Positions 62,388 to 64,000 of a stretch of 64,000 bases of DNA are shown in pieces. The first letter of the stretch is position 1. Each line of letters opens with the position of its first letter. The notes beneath the pieces are model-generated. The model was given only the letters and a program-made list of their open reading frames with translations, ran no database searches and was not told the DNA's origin. Position numbers and translations under genes: made by a program. Origin of the DNA: an uncultured Clostridia bacterium (GTDB taxonomy: Bacteria > Bacillota > Clostridia > TANB77 > CAG-508). The stretch is from contig CANQCU010000001.1 of assembly GCA_947590905.1 (NCBI GenBank), positions 82,613 through 146,612 on the forward strand, written 5' to 3'.

Positions 62388-62527
62388 ATAGATATAATTA
62401 TTTATTATATTATCTTTGCTGTCGCAACTTACTAAAATAATTTTTATATGTAAGTTGCTCCATATCGCACTTCGCTTTGCTACGTTTGATCGCTTACGCA
62501 GATAATATAATAAATAATTATATCTAT
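62388..62527 (-). repeat. Long-arm palindromic structured repeat, copy 6
   Basis: Minus orientation. A perfect 28-bp inverted repeat (62388-62415 with 62500-62527); the arm sequence (ATAGATATAATTATTTATTA...) is unique to this locus. The core is conserved, and the inner stem is GCAACTTAC / GTAAGTTGC. The right arm ends 20 nt from the birA stop codon. Confidence 0.9.
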
Positions 62528-62547
62528 TTTTATAAAATAAATTGCTA

Positions 62548-63108
62548 TTATTTAATCATATTCAAATATTCTTTTTCAAACTCTTTTAAAAATTCCATAA
62601 ATATTTTTTCTTTATCAAAATCTTTTCCGAATTCTTTTTTTAGAGATGTCGCTGTATCTTTTATTTCTCCTTCAAATTCTTCTTGATTTATATTTAAGCC
62701 TATTCCTATTATAATTTGTTTTACTATTTTCTTATAAGTAGTAGCTTCTGTTAAAATTCCTCCGATTTTTTTAGAATTAAGTATTATATCATTTGGATAT
62801 TTTATGTCTAACTCATAGCCATACAACTCTTTTATAACTTTTACAATTGTTTTTGCTATTGTTAGTGTAAGATTCTCTATCTTTTTTATATTACATTCTG
62901 GTTTTAAAACAAAAGAAAATGTTAAATTTTTATCTTTTTTTGTGTACCAAGTCCTTCCATTTGTTCCAATTCCTGCTGTTTGATTTTTTGCAATAACAAC
63001 TAAACCATCTTTTTTTATTTCATCTGGCATCTGTTTTATATATTCTTGTGTTGATGCTACCTCTTCAAGTATTATGATGTTTTTTCCTAAATTATTCGTA
63101 TTAATCAC
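62548..63108 (-). CDS. birA: Biotin-[acetyl-CoA-carboxylase] ligase
   Basis: 186 residues: the catalytic domain only, without the N-terminal DNA-binding domain of regulatory BirA. Motifs: VASTQEYIKQM, KNQTAGIGTNGRTWYTKKDKNLTFS (biotinyl-AMP loop, in weak form), DIKYPNDIILNSKKIGGIL and IIGIGLNINQ. It biotinylates carboxyl carrier proteins. Structured repeat copy 6 follows. Confidence 0.9.
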   Translation of the reverse strand: MINTNNLGKNIIILEEVASTQEYIKQMPDEIKKDGLVVIAKNQTAGIGTNGRTWYTKKDKNLTFSFVLKPECNIKKIENLTLTIAKTIVKVIKELYGYELDIKYPNDIILNSKKIGGILTEATTYKKIVKQIIIGIGLNINQEEFEGEIKDTATSLKKEFGKDFDKEKIFMEFLKEFEKEYLNMIK

Positions 63109-63248
63109 CTTTTTCTTTTTGGTTTCTTTTTTAGTATAACTTAATTTTTTTGTTAAATCAAGTATTCTATTAGTTATGTTTTTATAATAAGAAAAATTAG
63201 ATTAGAAAAAAATATACTAATGATTTTACTTCTTCCTCTACATAAAAA

Positions 63249-63282
63249 TATGATGTGCGGATTTTTAATTCCACACACCATA
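63249..63282 (-). terminator. Intrinsic terminator after the Cys/His-rich gene
   Basis: Minus strand: GGTGTGTGGA pairs with TCCGCACATC (two G-U pairs) around an A-rich loop, followed by ATATTTTTATG. Confidence 0.75.
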
Positions 63283-63298
63283 TTATACACTATCTTTG

Positions 63299-64000
63299 CT
63301 AGTCATCATGTTGACTTGCTTTTCCATGTGAACAATTTACTACATGGCTTCCAGACTGATTATGACTGCATTTAACAACATGAGAATATGAATTACCATG
63401 TGGGCAGTTTCCTATTACATGAGACGACGTGTTTCCATGCTCGCAGTACGAGTGCGAATATGTATAACCGTGTGTACATCTATGCTCTGTATAGTCCCCG
63501 CCCGTACCACCACAAGTTGGACATTTATCACGTGATAAGACGTTATCGCATATGCCACCCTTGAAAGTGTCGTTTGTCCAAGCATCGTGTCCACATACCC
63601 TACAGAGTATCTGATATCCGTCTATAAGCACCACAGGAATCACAATTAACATTATAGGTGCCCCATTGATCTGTATGACCGACTAGGACAGGTCACATGC
63701 GTATTAATAGGCGGATCCCACACACCACCATAAGTCACTTGAACTCTAGTGCTCTTACACCTCGTAACTATTTCACCATAGCCGTAACATGTAGAACATT
63801 CAGAGCCTGTAGAGTATCCATCATTGCAAGTATATGTATTTCCCGGACACGTAGGAGGATAGCACGTATATGCTTCATTACATTGAGTTCCTCCAGGGCA
63901 GAACGTTCTAACTTTTGTTTGCACGGTTCCTTTTGTTGTTACTGTTCCATCTGATACATCTACTCTCCAATAATAATATGTATAATTACTTAATCCGTTT
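63299..64000 (-). CDS. Cys/His-rich repeat protein, 5' partial, with two CGG +1 frame changes
   Basis: The gene enters from beyond 64000. The visible 233 residues start with a beta-rich stretch (NYTYYYWRVDVSDGTVTTKG). Next come paired cysteines (CYPPTCPG, CSTCYGYGE, CDSCGAYR, CRVCGHD, CPTCGGTGG) and then short repeats of the form C-x-H-G/N-x-S-x-S-H up to the stop. The pattern suggests several zinc sites. Two CGG frame changes lie 61 nt apart: C63681 (CCT AGT C GGT CAT ACA) and C63620 (TAT AGA C GGA TAT CAG). Only with both does the cysteine series continue. Codons are GC-richer than in neighbouring genes. Function unknown; a surface role is inferred from the fibronectin-like start. Confidence 0.78.

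Overview
The window comes from an AT-rich, endospore-forming Clostridia-type Firmicute. The evidence is a GerK-type germinant receptor, YtxC, SleB, an Asp23/AmaP cluster, AGGAGG-type ribosome binding sites, and Gly/Arg codons that are mostly GGA/GGT and AGA. I cannot name a genus. The window holds about 60 genes, nearly all on the minus strand.

The main result is a recurrent +1 frame change. Fifteen genes carry 19 breaks of one identical kind: an in-frame CGG triplet stands where the family needs glycine, and the correct frame resumes if the C is skipped so that GGN is read. No other kind of frame break was found. The genes are gerKC, dnaE (three sites), an S1 protein, rluB (two), rluD, a membrane protein, rseP, a LytR-CpsA-Psr protein, rbgA, a hybrid histidine kinase, a sortase, sleB, fhs, a DUF212 protein and a Cys/His-rich protein (two). 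In my hand scan, the remaining host-like genes have no in-frame CGG read as arginine; ytxC is the one ambiguous case. The simplest reading is that CGG(N) is decoded as glycine with a +1 step. The three genes at 30.4-33.7 kb look foreign in composition and carry five in-frame CGG triplets that must be arginine, so they are an internal contrast.

Layout: 0-2 kb, end of a ger operon. 2-5.5 kb, dnaE. 6-10.9 kb, a winged-helix protein, an S1 protein, two pseudouridine synthases and a large membrane protein. 11-13.7 kb, DUF4912 plus GH57 branching enzyme. 13.8-16.3 kb, ytxC, queA and an adenylyltransferase. 16.5-21.3 kb, the pyrH-frr-ispA-uppS-cdsA-rseP cluster. 21.6-24.6 kb, nadD, tmk and metG. 25-30.3 kb, glycogen phosphorylase, an LCP protein and phosphofructokinase. 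30.4-33.7 kb, the foreign-looking block. 33.8-38.7 kb, the hrcA-grpE-dnaK-dnaJ heat-shock genes with a CIRCE operator. 38.9-43.1 kb, tRNA-Glu(CTC), udk, a HAD phosphatase, mini-RNase III, and rbgA with a KilA-N gene inserted at its 5' end. 43.2-48 kb, a HEPN-like protein, a solute-binding protein and a hybrid kinase. 48-56.4 kb, cell-surface proteins: DUF2298, a sortase, an LPKTG protein, an Ig/cadherin-like protein, a dockerin-containing glucosaminidase and SleB. 56.7-58.5 kb, fhs under a ZTP riboswitch. 58.6-62.3 kb, xseA/xseB/nusB/amaP/asp23. 62.5-64 kb, birA and the partial Cys/His-rich protein.

A second system is a dispersed structured repeat in six intergenic copies. Each has a conserved core of about 85 nt enclosed by long inverted arms whose sequence differs completely between loci yet remains self-complementary, which is strong covariation-type evidence for a folded element at transcript ends.
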